Counted from the stretch's first letter, positions 13,112-28,671 are shown. The stretch: DNA of 64,000 nt from Lingula anatina (GCF_001039355.2 NW_019775103.1:136920-200919); one strand, 5' to 3'. Numbers and translations: made by a program. Notes: a model not told the origin generated them from the sequence alone.

Positions 13112-15046
13112 GTTGATAGTATGACAGTCCTCCTCTGATTTGCACGAAAATTTTTCTTCAGCAAATTTAGTCTTCAAATCTGCCACTTCAGTGTACTAGT
13201 TCCTATCGGTTTCATAAAGATATATATTATTTGATAAAAAGTTAGAAAATGAGAAAAATATTCCTATCATGTTCTAAGCTAGAAGTTATTGTTGTCTTAA
13301 TGTAAGTGATTTTCTCAAAATAGACGCTTATTTATTTATTTATTTTTTTTAATCATCTGATAATTACACCAGATACATTTTAATTAAATTTAAATTAACT
13401 TTCATATCAAAACAGCAATACCGGTGCATTGAAAAAGAAGCTAGTGTATAACAAGAAATACATGACAATATTTACATCTTAAAAATATATATTTCTTCAT
13501 TTAGCAACAAAAACTACGAGTATATCTGTCACAACAATACTGAATTTGACGTTTATTATATCATATTATCTTTATCATAAATATTATAATAAAAACTGGT
13601 TAGTAATTCACAAGTCGAATTTAATTAAAAACTATCAGTTTATCATGTCCATGTTTAAAAAAAATGAAAACCAAATAATGCACAATATGTTTGCCATTGC
13701 TTAACATTAAAATACTCAAAGATAATCCCACCAATAATAGAAAATATGGAAATTATTCTTCCTGATATCCGCGGCAGTGTCAAAGATGTTGGTCCTAGCC
13801 GGGCAATGACGTCATAATGAACAACAGTCAAAAAACGAGGCTACATAGCCTCTAACTGTTTCTATGCTGTTGCTGTATTCACCCAAACATTTGTTCAGTT
13901 TTAAGTTATTTTAAACCGATTTTAATTAATAATATTTTTAGGTACGGGTAATTATGTTTTAATAAAAATAACTTTCCCAATTTTGTAATTTTTAAAAGTA
14001 TTGTACTCGAGAGTAGGTCAAGGTCAAATTGGGAATTCCCCTTTGATGCTATTTTCTCAAGTGTACATGAACAGCCTCGAATGGGGTCGATTATAGCAAG
14101 GCGTTTAGTCATATATTTATAGAGATAACATATAAACCCGCATTTATATGGCAAAGTATATATAAGAATGCTTATCGGTTCACCCTTGTGTTATTTACCG
14201 ATTTTTATTTATTTTTTCTTTTTGAGACGGCGAAACCAAAGAAATGTTGTACATGTACCTTATTGTACTCCCATTTTACATTTTGCTGCAGGTGGGATTT
14301 CTTTCTGCTTCACGTGTCATGCTGTTATGTATTTCAGTGCTTCAACATCCATAAACAACAGAATTCGCATGTACTAGCAATTACATTTAATTGCAAGATA
14401 GGCAAGATACTCAACAGTAACTGATAAGTCACAGTTCCACTCGATCCACTTTTGTTTTTGAAACAATTGAGTGCTTACACAAGTAGCACATCATGAGTTG
14501 TTAGAGTATAGTGAGTATATACCTGTAGTTTCCATCTTAGCGATTCGATTTACACAATCACTGACATGTACAATATTCTACCAAAATGTCTTCTGCATCT
14601 CATTCTGATTGGCTCAAAGTACCAGTAGTATCATGCATTATAAGAAATAGAATGTGTTAAACTTCAATAATTGTCTTTTTATACAACTTAAATTAAAAGG
14701 TTTCTTTAATGACTGCAATCTTCAGTCAGAAGTCATCTAAGTCCTCAATATCTTCAACTGACTCACTGAAATACATGCATACAGAAAATAGCATTTTGAA
14801 CAATATGCAATAATAATAGTAATAATAAATGCAGAAATACTCATTTTAACAACTTGTTCATCAATTAGTATTCTGATTGTCTGCACATATTTGTTATCAC
14901 TCATAAATTAAAAAAAATAATATAAATTTCAAACTTGAATACAAATACATGAATGTATGTAAAAAAAATTGGCTACAATTGGCTAAAATAAGCTTTGGTA
15001 TTGTTCAAAGAAGTACATATGTAGCACTTGATCCACCGTCTGCTAT
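13112..15046. other. Intergenic, with candidate promoter of the SKICH gene
   Basis: This lies between the SKICH-gene start and the 3' end of the cyclotransferase gene, both on the minus strand. No coding exon is visible. A GC-richer patch at about 13765-13860 contains a CRE palindrome and is the best candidate for the promoter or a noncoding first exon of the SKICH gene. Confidence 0.4.
13807..13814. promoter_or_regulatory. CRE/ATF palindrome TGACGTCA
   Basis: Exact eight-base cAMP-response-element palindrome, about 700 bp upstream of the SKICH-gene start codon, in a CpG-containing patch within otherwise AT-rich DNA. Use as a promoter element is inference from position. Confidence 0.35.
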
Positions 15047-17769
15047 TCAGGATTGTCTGACATCTGTTATGACATTGTAAGTAGCATGCTCTAGATGACG
15101 TGCATACCTTTCCACATAAGGAAGATTGTGTGGTCCCTTTGCATCATAATTCTCTAGGAATTGTTTCTCCAACATATGAGGTTTAAATTTCTTTAGCCAA
15201 TAAGTTTCACACTGGATCACTTCGCCCACTGATGGCACATACCCAGATTCCAATCCAGTCCTTTCAGTTAAAAACTCAATGTTAATTCTATCTCGTTCAT
15301 AGAAATTTGGGTGGCCTTCAAAGTCATCTAGGAATGCCTTCATTTTGTCGTCTATTTCATGTACTTCTCCTAATACCCTCTGAAATGAGTTAATGGAAGT
15401 CTAATTTGAAATTATATCAGCATTTCTGATAGTAGAAAGGGCAGCATATGTAGTAAGAGGCATAAAATATTTTTCTCTTACTATTATAATAGTAACTAAT
15501 TAAGCTCCTCTTTCTTTCTCGCAACACAAAGCTCCCACTATTTCATATATAGTATAAGTCTACTGGTACTTAACTTGAGAACATTTTTAAGTAAACCATT
15601 TTACAAATACTTATACTATGATCCTGATATTTCATACATAATCCTGTAGGATGATTCAAAATGTCAAACAAAATGCCCACTTCTGTACCAAAACTCGTTC
15701 AGTATACAGATATGTCGAGTACTTGGTAAATTAATGTTAGTTAAAAGATAAAGAGCACAGAGTGCAAGCATGGTTCAACGTGCTATATATCAATAAAGAA
15801 ACCATAACCACAACCCATGCTGTTTTGAAACATAATTACATATATATAGGACAATAAGTTTGGATGTGATTATATCATTATGTCACTAGTTGTGAATCAT
15901 AATGACTTTCAATTTTCCTGAAATATGCATCTTTAACTTTTTGCTAGCAGAAAAAGAGCAATGTTATACAGAAGAATTAGTAGTCCATGTTGGTACCACA
16001 AGTAAATTTTGGAACATGAAACTTTGCCAGTACGTAGTTGGCCTATTTGGAAAACAAATCGTTACCATGCAATTTTTTTTCTTTCTTTTTATTTTTTGGT
16101 GAAAATCAATGTGTCATGCAAGCATAATGAAACAAGTTTATTAATATTCATGCTGCATTACATGGTAAGTAAATGTGATTACAAAAAGTAATATTCTTTG
16201 TGACTTTCTTTGTGACTTTCCTAAATAAACACATCAGTATCTTGTTGTCTGACAAAAATCCTAAGCCATCTCTTTTATTTCATTTTTGAGGTTTATCATT
16301 GGATCTGCAGACTCAGGATGTGTAGCGTCAATACAAAACTCCAAACCGTGCTCTCCCTTGGAACTATAATTACTCAAAAATGGCAACTCTAACAAATGTG
16401 GTTTGAACTTCTCTAAAATATACACCCAACACAAAACGTCTGTATCAGGCCTTCCCAACTACCAGACTCGGTACCTACGGGTCCAGTATAAACCGGTTTA
16501 TCAGACCACACTACCCGTTTTCAAGGTGTGTGTCAGATCGCATTACAGAGNTGTATCGTTTCCAAAATCATCATCTTTATCTTTTAAAATGTATACTGGG
16601 ATTTTTATTCTGTTGTAAAATTTTGGATATTCTTCTAAAAGGTCCAACTCCTTCATTTTTTCATCATCAACATCATACACCTCTCCAATGACAAGCTGAA
16701 AATGGAAAAAAATACAAAGATACCTATCAAAAGAGTGGAAATAAAAGGTTTGTCAGCTTATGGACAGCTGTGAAAAAAATTGTACATTTCAGATTTGAAG
16801 AAAAAAAATAAAAGTGTCATAAACTCATTACCGCTGTCTTTTTTTTTTTCAAATACTAGTACTTTAAACAAAGAAATATCATTAAAATTTAAACAGCTGA
16901 TATCACAAAGTTTAACACCAAGCCTATCAACCACATAGAAATAGGTAAAAACAAAGGGCAAATAAACAAAAGCAGATGGACCATATCTGTTAGTGTTTGA
17001 AAGCCATTTTCCAGCACAAAATATTCATGCAAAGTCATGCTGTAAGCAGTGGGATCATTTTGCTGATAAAAATGGTTGTTAGGTATTAGTGAGCACAAAA
17101 TCCACCACCTTTAACCAACAAGAAGAGAACAGTTTTATAAGCTACAAAGTACCCAGATATTAAAAGTGAGAGCCTCAAGGACTTTTATACCTTGGGTAAC
17201 TTTTCAGTAATTTTATGGTTTTATCAAATACACCCAAGCAGCTCTTAAAATGTCTTTTAAATGTCCTTTAAAATGTATTTTAGAAAATGTTTTCACGTTA
17301 AGTGTTTCTTAGAAATACCATTTTAGTAATATAGTTACTAACTTACTAGTACTTTTTAGTTGCAAAAAAATATTATTAATATTGTATCTATGAGATCAAG
17401 TCAAAGTTATAATCAGTTTTTAAGAGAAATTCTACATCAGACTCTGATCCTCAGGATGATGGGTGGTTTACAGGTAAAGGAAGTATTTATTTCTTTTTAT
17501 TTCCTTCTTTGTTTGTTTCTTTCTTATTTCAGGGGTGGGGGGTGGAGGTAAAGCATAACAGTAGAGACACAGTGCCTCATGAAAAGATATCTTCATTCCA
17601 CCTACAGTATCTTTTACTCCTAGTTATTAATTTTAACCTCATCTTGTTTGTTAATCATGATTCAATCAAAACACTGTATCCAAACCCCATTATTTTCCAA
17701 TTCGCCATAATTTTTTTAAAATCTTGATTGCTCTTGGGAATGAGCCCCTCATAAGTGTGATCTTCAATA

Positions 17770-17817
<48 letters not shown>

Positions 17818-18227
17818 TTTGATTATGACTATAGTACTACATGTAACATTGCTAGTATCTCAATTTAATTTACTTTTAAATTCATTTTCAATCAGAATTT
17901 ATTTAAATTTAATTAAATGTTTTGAACATCTGACAAATTTTACTTTTCAGACACGTAATACTTCCACTTTACTTTTATAAAATTATTTAAACATTAAGCT
18001 ATTTCAATTTTCATCACCCCATACCATACCTGCCCTTTGCCCTTGCAATGAAGTAGAAACGGGATGTTGTACTTGGAAGCAATAACCAGTGGCCATGATT
18101 CTGTCGTTTTTCCTTCTCCAACGAATTTTGCTGTCCCATTTTCAGTATTAGTCATAACATGGTGGTTAGGTTCACCTCTTTTAAGCGTCCCATAAACGAA
18201 AACACGATGTAAAGTTAGGGAGGCCAT
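15047..18227 (-). CDS. GGACT: Gamma-glutamylaminecyclotransferase-like (AIG2/GGCT fold)
   Basis: Two exons joined in phase 0: 18030-18227 (66 codons) and 15047-15379, giving 176 aa. The fold's signature VYGTLKRG lies at residues 11-18, followed by EPNHHV and a PLVIASKYNIPFLLH strand, closely matching animal GGACT. The second exon gives LGEVHEIDD and LDDFEGHP, whose Glu87 aligns with the catalytic glutamate, then FKPHMLEKQFLENYDAKGPHNLPY, the usual C-terminal motif. The family releases 5-oxoproline from gamma-glutamyl-lysine, the breakdown product of transglutaminase crosslinks. A second, damaged version of the last exon lies between these two exons (16261-16695) and accepts the same splice. 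The gene starts 276 bp from XLF on the opposite strand. Confidence 0.85.
16261..16695 (-). pseudogene. Duplicate GGACT last exon, disrupted
   Basis: After a good phase-0 acceptor (AG at 16696-16697) the frame reads LVIGEVYDVDDEKMKELDLL then EEYPKFYNR, a clear second copy of the cyclotransferase C-terminal half with the catalytic-type Glu conserved. The frame stops at 16543-16545, next to an ambiguous base at 16551. From about 16450 down to 16261 another frame resumes family sequence: FKPHLLELPFLSNYSSKGEHG, a short tail and a stop. The 90-100 nt between them is open in no frame that joins the two halves. It is either a decayed exon copy, a mutually exclusive exon damaged by sequencing or assembly error at the N, or an exon split by a very short intron that I could not place. 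Confidence 0.7.
17771..17816. repeat. ATT trinucleotide microsatellite
   Basis: Perfect ATT repeat in the intron of the cyclotransferase gene. Confidence 0.95.
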
Positions 18228-18503
18228 ACCCTACTCCAAAGCCAAAAGTAGGCCACTTTTATCTCCGCACTTATAGAGGTATTTTATCAAATCAATTCAT
18301 CACATTTTCAACCAGCCCTAAGTGAGCATTGACCTAGATCTAAAGTGAAACGAAGAACTGTAGAAGCGACAGGTACGTGACATTCGTATACCTCGTGCAA
18401 AACTTGAATTACACAAGCACTCTTTTCAATTTTTATTTATGATATTTCCAGGATAGTCATCCTGCCAAATAATTGAGAAATTCCTGAAAAAATCCCACCC
18501 AAA
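18228..18503. promoter_or_regulatory. Divergent promoter region of GGACT and XLF
   Basis: Only 276 bp separate the two start codons, which point away from each other. Both promoters must therefore overlap here unless one gene has a remote noncoding first exon. I see no TATA box or other clear motif in it. Confidence 0.55.
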
Positions 18504-21161
18504 ATGACTGCCGAATTAGAATGGAGGAGGACGTGGACACCGACATTAACTTCCAAGCCATGGAGGCGAATCAATTTCAGTGATCACGAATCTCTATTCT
18601 TTGTGAAGTGTAACTTCCAAGACAACACGTACGAGATATGTCTGACAGACTTGAAGAATGCTTGGTATGAGTACGTGGAAGAGGAGGATTTCAAGAAACG
18701 AGTTGAGGTGGGATTCCTGTTATGATATTGGGTTAATAATGGCATTTGGTGATATGGTATGCGATATGGCTATGTGAAAGGATGGGGGGGGGGGGGGGGG
18801 GTTTCAGAATGGGCATGGGAGCAACGGATATTTGCATAGACTATTTCTTAAAGGATTGAATACATACTGTACATATGATTTATTATAATCCGCAGTAATG
18901 GTAAATGTGTCCGGAGCATTGAGTATTAGCTTGGATTATCAATATGACAACAAATGAAATATATCTAAGGTCCAAATTTGCCAAACATACACAGTAAGCT
19001 GCTTGTTTAGTGTAACATGTGGATCTGAAATTTTTAGCACTTACTATGTGAGTGTGTTATAAATAAGAAAATGTGTACACTTATTAAAGACTAATTTTAA
19101 GTATTTTATTAATTGCAGAAGGGAATATTGTCCTCCTTTGATAGGCAGATTTTGATAGATTTAATTTTTTTAACTGTTGAAAAGGGCAGATAATAGATAT
19201 GGTATTTATAACCTATTTTAAGTGACATTTTGTTTTAATGTCCTAATGTGAACATATCCATCAAAAAATCTTTTTTCCTAATGTGTGTGTAATTGTGAAA
19301 CATAAAAATTGTATCTTCATCTTTTATCCTTTTGAGTGTTTGGATACATAAAAGGCACTGTTTATGGTGAATCAAGGCGTTCTTCTTTTTTTCACTTTAT
19401 AAGTAAGAGCTTTATATCTTTTATTAAAATTATCACTATTCTCCAAGTAATGATTATGTTTCATTTTCTGAATTGATTTATTTTCACATTTCACTTTCAG
19501 GATAATTTTCAGCCAAGGACTGTGAATAAAACCCACTCTTATATTGCCATGTTTCTGTTTCACCCTCCATGTTAAATATGTATTTCAAACACTCCAAAAT
19601 AGCATAATTTACAGTGCTATTGCATTGCCCGCCGAGCCCCTTAAGAATAACACACCACTGAACTCCTATGACATCGACTTTAAGTTTACATCAGGATACC
19701 CTGTCCTTATTAAGAACTATGATCCTTTCACCCTCATGTTCACATGCCCCTTATGCTCCTTATGAAAAGACAGATAAAAGGTACAGCTTTACCAGAGCCC
19801 TGTGTAGATGTAAGTTATTGTTATGAGTGGTAGCATTAACAATTGATAACAAAGTTTTATTGTTTGTAATGTGTTTTGTACATGACAAGAAGTTTGAGAT
19901 CAGTGTATTTTTTTTCTTTTAAGATGTCATTTCTTCTGCAGAAATTAAACATTTACAAAACCAAGATAAAATAGATAAAGAAATAAATATTTCGATCTCA
20001 AATTGGTGAAATAAGATGTTGAACTTAAGATTCTTATCGACTGTCAGATGTGGCATTAAGGCTGCATTGAGAACAGTGGAGTAACTAGTCTGCAGATCAA
20101 ATATGGTGACCCACTCAAAAGCTTGCCATCTAATCCTCTAATAGACAGTGAAAAGAATCCCCATGGGGATTGCGCAACAAGTATGCAAGCTTGTCGGCCG
20201 TATTTGATCTTTGGACTGTTGTGAATGTAACCTATGTGTATTACATTTGCAGAAGATGCGACATCAGCATAATATGGATAAAAGCAGTGATATGCAGTGT
20301 CCTTTCCCTTTAAAACCTTCAGTAAAGACAACACTAAAGATTAAAAAAAAATGTTCTATGCATATTATCATTATTAAATGCAATTTATGTTTGGCAATGT
20401 ATGGATTAAATTGTCCATTCGAAATTACTGAGATTTATCAAATAGTTGGAAAGACTCCCCTTAAAAAACGTCCCCAACAGTAAACAGTGTACACCCATAA
20501 TTGCCTTTGATTGTGTACATCTTGTCTTTGGCAAAAATGATAAATTCACAGTCTTTATTATTACAGGCCATTTCTTTTGTTTTATGATACGACCATAATA
20601 GAGCATACTCTGATGTAGATTTACATTTAAAAGTTTAAAATAAATCATATTAATAAATTAGAATTTCATCTTTTCTGGGCTTCCATAAGAGCTTCCTGAC
20701 TCACACACGTCCTTGAATTCAGACAAATGTCTCAGTTGTACTGGTATCTGTAGCTTGTGCTTTTAAAGCAAAAAAGATGACATTTTGATTTATTGATGAC
20801 CATATTATTGTCCATAGAATATATCCATATCAAATTATGACATTTAAAATTTCAACATAAATTACATATTTCATTAAAAGAAATTAAAGTAACTCCAAAA
20901 GCTCTGCCCACCATTTTTACACCTTAATTTGTGTTGGTTGCTAAAAGAAAATGAGTGATGAACAGCATGCAATTGTATCGGCAAGAAAATAATTATTGAA
21001 ATTATGAATTTTTAGAAGCTGAATCCTAACATGGAAGCTCCAGTGGAAACTCTGTTGGAGCATATCAGAACCAGTATGGAGGATGATAAGGAAGGGACAA
21101 AATATGCTATCAGTGAGTCATTGTACTGCCCATGTCTGTTTATAATAGTGATGCAGGCTAC

Positions 21162-21224
<63 letters not shown>

Positions 21225-24090
21225 TCAAACTATCCTCACAAATTTTATTATGAAAATTTTCTTATTCATTATGATATTATTCCTCTTAAGAACTGTCTAT
21301 AATATTTAACATGACATTGAATCCATCACAAAAAGAAACTTTTATTTTGGAAAACTGAATAATATTTTCTAAGACTAGTTAATGCTTTTCAGATGTTTAC
21401 AAAACTGTATTTATGAATTAAATTTGACAGATTTCAAATTAGAATGTCAAGAAGGCAAGACGATGAATCCATGTGATAAATAACAGAGGTTAAATTGAAA
21501 TCCCCCCTCCTCCCAATGTATTTGTTATTAAGGCATAATTTTTACACATGAAATGACTATTTTTCTTTTCTGTTCCGTAACATTGTAAATAAAAAAGGGA
21601 TGACTGACCATCACATTGAAAGAAAGAGATAACAGCTGATTTATAGTTTTCTGACCTGTCTTTTCTTTTCCCAGGTTTTGTGCGGCCCCTGTTCAGCATG
21701 GGAGATGGAGATGGCTCCAAGGTTTTACTGACATTAAGTGGACTGCTGGAAGGTGTTCCCTTTGTTTGGAAATTCCACCTTCAGTCTGCCCACAGAGATT
21801 TGGTAAGTAGCACAATATTTGTTTGCCTGGCGCATTTTTAGGCATCTGTGTAAAATTAGGTTTTGATTTGAGTTTTCCGAACTATGACACATGAGCATTT
21901 TTGCTTAGGTTGACTTATTGTCCATTTTAATACCCATATTATAATATAGCTATGACTAATTGTTATTAAATTATAAATGGGATAAATGGCAATTGCTGAA
22001 TAATTTTAAAGGGCATATTGATAGAATAAAAAAGTACATATTTTAAATGTTGAGGACTAGATAACATATTAAAGCCCCTGTTAGTTTTAGTTATCAGTTT
22101 ATTTATTATTTTTAAATTATTTAGTATATTTTTTAAAAATTTTTCATAACATGCAGGATTAAGTAAGATAAATGTAGTTTAGCCATTGTTTGTTTCCCAT
22201 TTTCTAGTTCTATGATCACATGACCAAGTCTTTGCTCACCATGGTAACAGAACTAATGAGAAGGCAGGAGGAACTGGTGCAGGTGATCAAAAGTAAAGAC
22301 AAGGAAATAGAAGATTACAAGACACAGGGTGTCAGGACATCTAGAAGTAAGTATGAGCTTTATGCTTAAATGATTTCATTATGATTCTGAACGTTGAACA
22401 GAAGTGAAATCATTTACAGCCATTTCTTTTTATTCATAAATCAAAGGAACATGCTTCTGTCCTTCATTGTAGTCATTGATTTCACTGCCAGGGACAAAGG
22501 TGTTTGAAAACTGTTTCCTAAACTGATTTAAATTATTAAAATGCCTTTGATTCCACATCTGTATATTATTTTAATGTTATTGCCAGTGGTGGTTCAATGT
22601 GTGATATTTACTTTCAGAGCATATAGAGACAGCCCCTTTTGATGAAACAGCATTTTTGAATAATATGGTAAACTCCCAGGTATGAATGCCAAGTATTTTG
22701 TATTTTTTAAAAAATTCTTTGCTGCATCTTGAGTTGTATCCTGAAACAAAATAATTGCTGTTTGTTACATTATAAAATGTCCTTTTACCATTTTAACTAA
22801 AGGTAAATGAATAATCACTATCTAATGTCTAGGTGTAATCAAGTCACAGTTACCCTATTGGAGTGTAATTTAACAGGCTGGGTAGATTTGAAACTGTTGA
22901 ACAATGTTCATGTTGAAGTTGGGACAACACATTTCCAAACTTTCATTTGTCTCAATTTTCCAGGGATTTGAAGACACAGCCACATCATTTTTGGAGAAAG
23001 TGTTCACTGGACCTTCAGATTCAGGGTTGCGGCAACTATACAGAGATATTGCAGTTAAACAGGCATGGCTTGAAAGACCAACAGAAACTAAAGAAGATGG
23101 TAATAATTTCTCCATTGTCAATGCAGAAACGAAAACAAAAAAAAATCTTATAGTAATAATAATTACCCTACAATTTCATGATCTTTGATCTGCAAGCTTC
23201 AAAACTGCACACTGATGGAAAGTGAAACCTGAGGCACGACCCCATTAAGTTGTTTCATTGCAAAATAGCACCATGATTCTTACTTATAATTTTGAGATGG
23301 GGTCTTCCTGTGAAAAGATAAATAGATTCCCATCAAAATTCATATAAGTGTGGAGCAACAGATTCTGTTTGTTTACTTTATGAAATATTTAGTTATTTAT
23401 GTACAAATGAAACAAATGATTTTCACATTTTGAGATATTTTTGCAACTGCTTACAGATGAGGAAGAAAATTTTGCAGAGGATACATTTGACAATAATATG
23501 GAGACGGCAGGAGATGACATTTCTGGTGCTGCACAGTCTTTTGGAGACAAACGCCTTCCGCCATCTTTGATGGGCGAGGGGTGGCAGAGAAAGAGCCCTG
23601 CAAAATCAGATGGCAAGCAAAGTACGGAGACAACACCAGTAAAGGTTTGTGATTGGTTATTTATTATATGGATTAGGCATTGTTATATATTTATTCTGTA
23701 GATTTAAAAATGTATACTTTCATTTCATTTTAAATTTTCTATTAAAGTACAGTGACTGTCTTTGAATTATCAGTAAAGACGTGTTTCATTATAAGTTATA
23801 TAATGGTAGAAAAATTAAGTTCAAATTGAAACAGTAGACTGAAGTATTTTTGAAAATAATGTTTGTATTTCAAAGACAAAGTTGAGATGCTAAAATAAAG
23901 GAATGATGTTTTTTATTCATCACTGAAATCATGGTATCCTTTTTCTGATTAAATGATTTTTTCTGTAGTACTAAATTTGGTATTTTAGGACGCGGAACAA
24001 ATGAGACGAGAAGCCCTTGAGAGGCGACTGGCAGAGGAAGAAGAAAAGAAAGAAGAGAAGACCAAAAAGAAGAAAAAATTAGGACTGTGA
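18504..24090 (+). CDS. NHEJ1: XLF/NHEJ1, non-homologous end-joining factor
   Basis: Eight exons: 18504-18707, 21016-21112, 21675-21802, 22208-22346, 22618-22679, 22964-23099, 23457-23644, 23989-24090; 351 aa, all junctions in phase. XLF forms filaments with XRCC4 and bridges DNA ends for DNA ligase IV in the nucleus. The N-terminal head has LTDLKNAWYEYV (around 48-58) and FKKRVEKLN, whose Arg66 aligns with human Arg57. The head strand EGVPFVWKFH places Val128 where human XLF has Leu115, the XRCC4-contact residue. An alpha-helical stalk (LLTMVTELMRRQEELVQVIK, KDKEIEDYKTQG) and the APFDETAFLNN segment follow. The tail is acidic, then Lys-rich, ending KKKKKLGL, like the terminal Ku-binding motif of XLF. 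Human residue alignments are from memory. Confidence 0.9.
18784..18801. repeat. Poly-G run of 18
   Basis: Eighteen consecutive G residues just inside XLF intron 1; length is likely to vary and to be prone to sequencing error. Confidence 0.9.
20094..20211. repeat. Imperfect foldback element
   Basis: Two inverted arms (from AGATCAAATATGG at 20094 through AAGCTTGC at 20119-20126, against GCAAGCTT at 20185-20192 through a matching complement ending near 20211) surround a perfect 16-bp palindrome at 20156-20171 (AATCCCCATGGGGATT). It lies in XLF intron 1 and looks like a small foldback/MITE remnant. Confidence 0.5.
21164..21221. repeat. CT dinucleotide microsatellite
   Basis: Perfect CT repeat about 50 bp after the donor of XLF exon 2. 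Confidence 0.95.
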
Positions 24091-25952
24091 TATTATATTG
24101 GTGTTGATTTTAGTTTTTATTATAATTTTAATGGGAAATTTATGACTTTACTCAATTTTCAAAAAGGCTGGTTAATCATTATATTTATTTTATTTTTTTT
24201 CTGTTAATAACAATTACTTATTTTCTTCTAAGCCTTTAGTTGTTCTTCTTAAACTCATCAGTAAAAATCTAAATATTGGATTAATGGTGTCTTTAAGTTT
24301 GTATATTTTGATAAGTTGTCTAGAGAACAGAATGACATACAATGGTAAAGCCATGGAGCTGCAAAAGTTCCATTTCCAGCAACAAATATGAAACTTCTCC
24401 ATCTTGCATTCCATTGTGTAGCATGCTTTAGACCTTTTCACATAGACTGTTATAATGTCCCCTGTGTAGTGGCATGTTTTAAGAGGTTGACAGCTTCAGA
24501 GATGAACTATTATGTAAAAGACTGAGCCTCCAAAATCAGCACTGCCAATTGATTCGGATTGAAAGATACAGGCTTCCAGGCATTAGCAAACTTAGGAAAT
24601 TACATGGTAAAACCTCTCAACACAACACGACAAATGGGACACTAAGATAGTGTTGGATTAGTTTCATGGCTACATTAAATATTCTTACTGGTTAACCTTC
24701 AAACAAGTAATTATTCCTATTATTTACTTCCAAACTTTGTACTCATTCATTAAAATATCTTTATTTTGCATGTATTTAGAATGATGTCCTTTTTAAGTGT
24801 CCGCTGTCATGCTGTTGTATCTCATAGAATCCCATTAAGCCATTTCTTCTGTGTACTGAATTGCAGATTGTCTCATGGCAAATATAATTACAAATTTTGC
24901 TTAGGTATGTTTTCCCATTGTCTCTACAGTGCTGTATTGTTAAGTTCACTCATATGCAATGTCTTATCTGCAATTTTATTCAATACATTTTTGTATATTG
25001 TTTGTGATGAATTATGTTTTGAGTAATATGAGTCTTTTTACAATTTTTTTCTTAATTTTTTGAGAAGTGTGGAAATAACTTCGTTGGTGAGTGATGCCAA
25101 CCTGGCACTCTTAGCTCAATTAACAAATAGTTTCAGTCTGTATATAATTTGTTGAGTATGAGGATTATGATCATACATTATTATCAAGTCATTTTATATT
25201 ATATATAGCTTGAATTATGTAACTGAAAAAATTACAAAACGATTGTGCATTCTCTGTAAATGTATTAACCATGCCTATTACAGAGATCTTTATTTGTTAT
25301 GGATCATGAATTGGGCTCAGTTGTGAATTAAATATTAATTATTAAAATTGCTGTTTTGGTCTTTTTTCATTATGTAGGGTTGAAGAAATGATTGAGGGTG
25401 CATTATAGCACCATTCACGGTTTTAGGGTTTGAAACAATATCTCTATTTTGCGCATCTCAATTTCTTGTGTCTGAACATTCTACAAAAAAAGATTAATAT
25501 TTTTTACTTGTATCATCACACATTTCACTTAGCAAAACACCAATTCTTTCACAAAGCCTTTTAATTACTTGAAAACGATTTCTAGTTATGATGGTTTATA
25601 AAGTATCTGAAAAATCTGGTGCCAATTTCTGCATTTACTTCTGCTCCTTACAGCCCAACATACAATGAACGTTTTTCTTTCAGCTGTTACCACAAGCTTA
25701 TTCTGTGTGTATTTCTAGATACTGATTAGCAATCCCAGTAATTTCCTATGCAACATTTTCACCACCATGGCGCTGTGGTTAAGCTCTGTTTACAGTACTT
25801 TAACACGTCCATGTCTCGAAGTCTGAAAAACCTGCACAGCGTTATCTTCCCGTTTTTAAGTCATACATTTCAACACTGGATGAGATCCGACATTCTACCA
25901 GTCAAAATATACACAATAGACCGCACTTTACCAGTCAGATGAGTCCCACTTT
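24091..25952. other. Convergent 3' region of XLF and PSMA2
   Basis: Tail-to-tail intergenic stretch that must contain both 3' UTRs and polyadenylation sites. It is AT-rich and I see no further gene. A minus-strand AATAAA at 25289-25294 could end PSMA2 transcripts, but distance alone cannot confirm this. Confidence 0.5.

Positions 25953-28671
<2,719 letters not shown>

Noticed and set aside
12974-13186. Longer N-terminus of the SKICH protein starting at 13186
   Set aside because: That codon is GTG, not ATG, and an in-frame TAG lies just upstream; the first ATG is at 13111.
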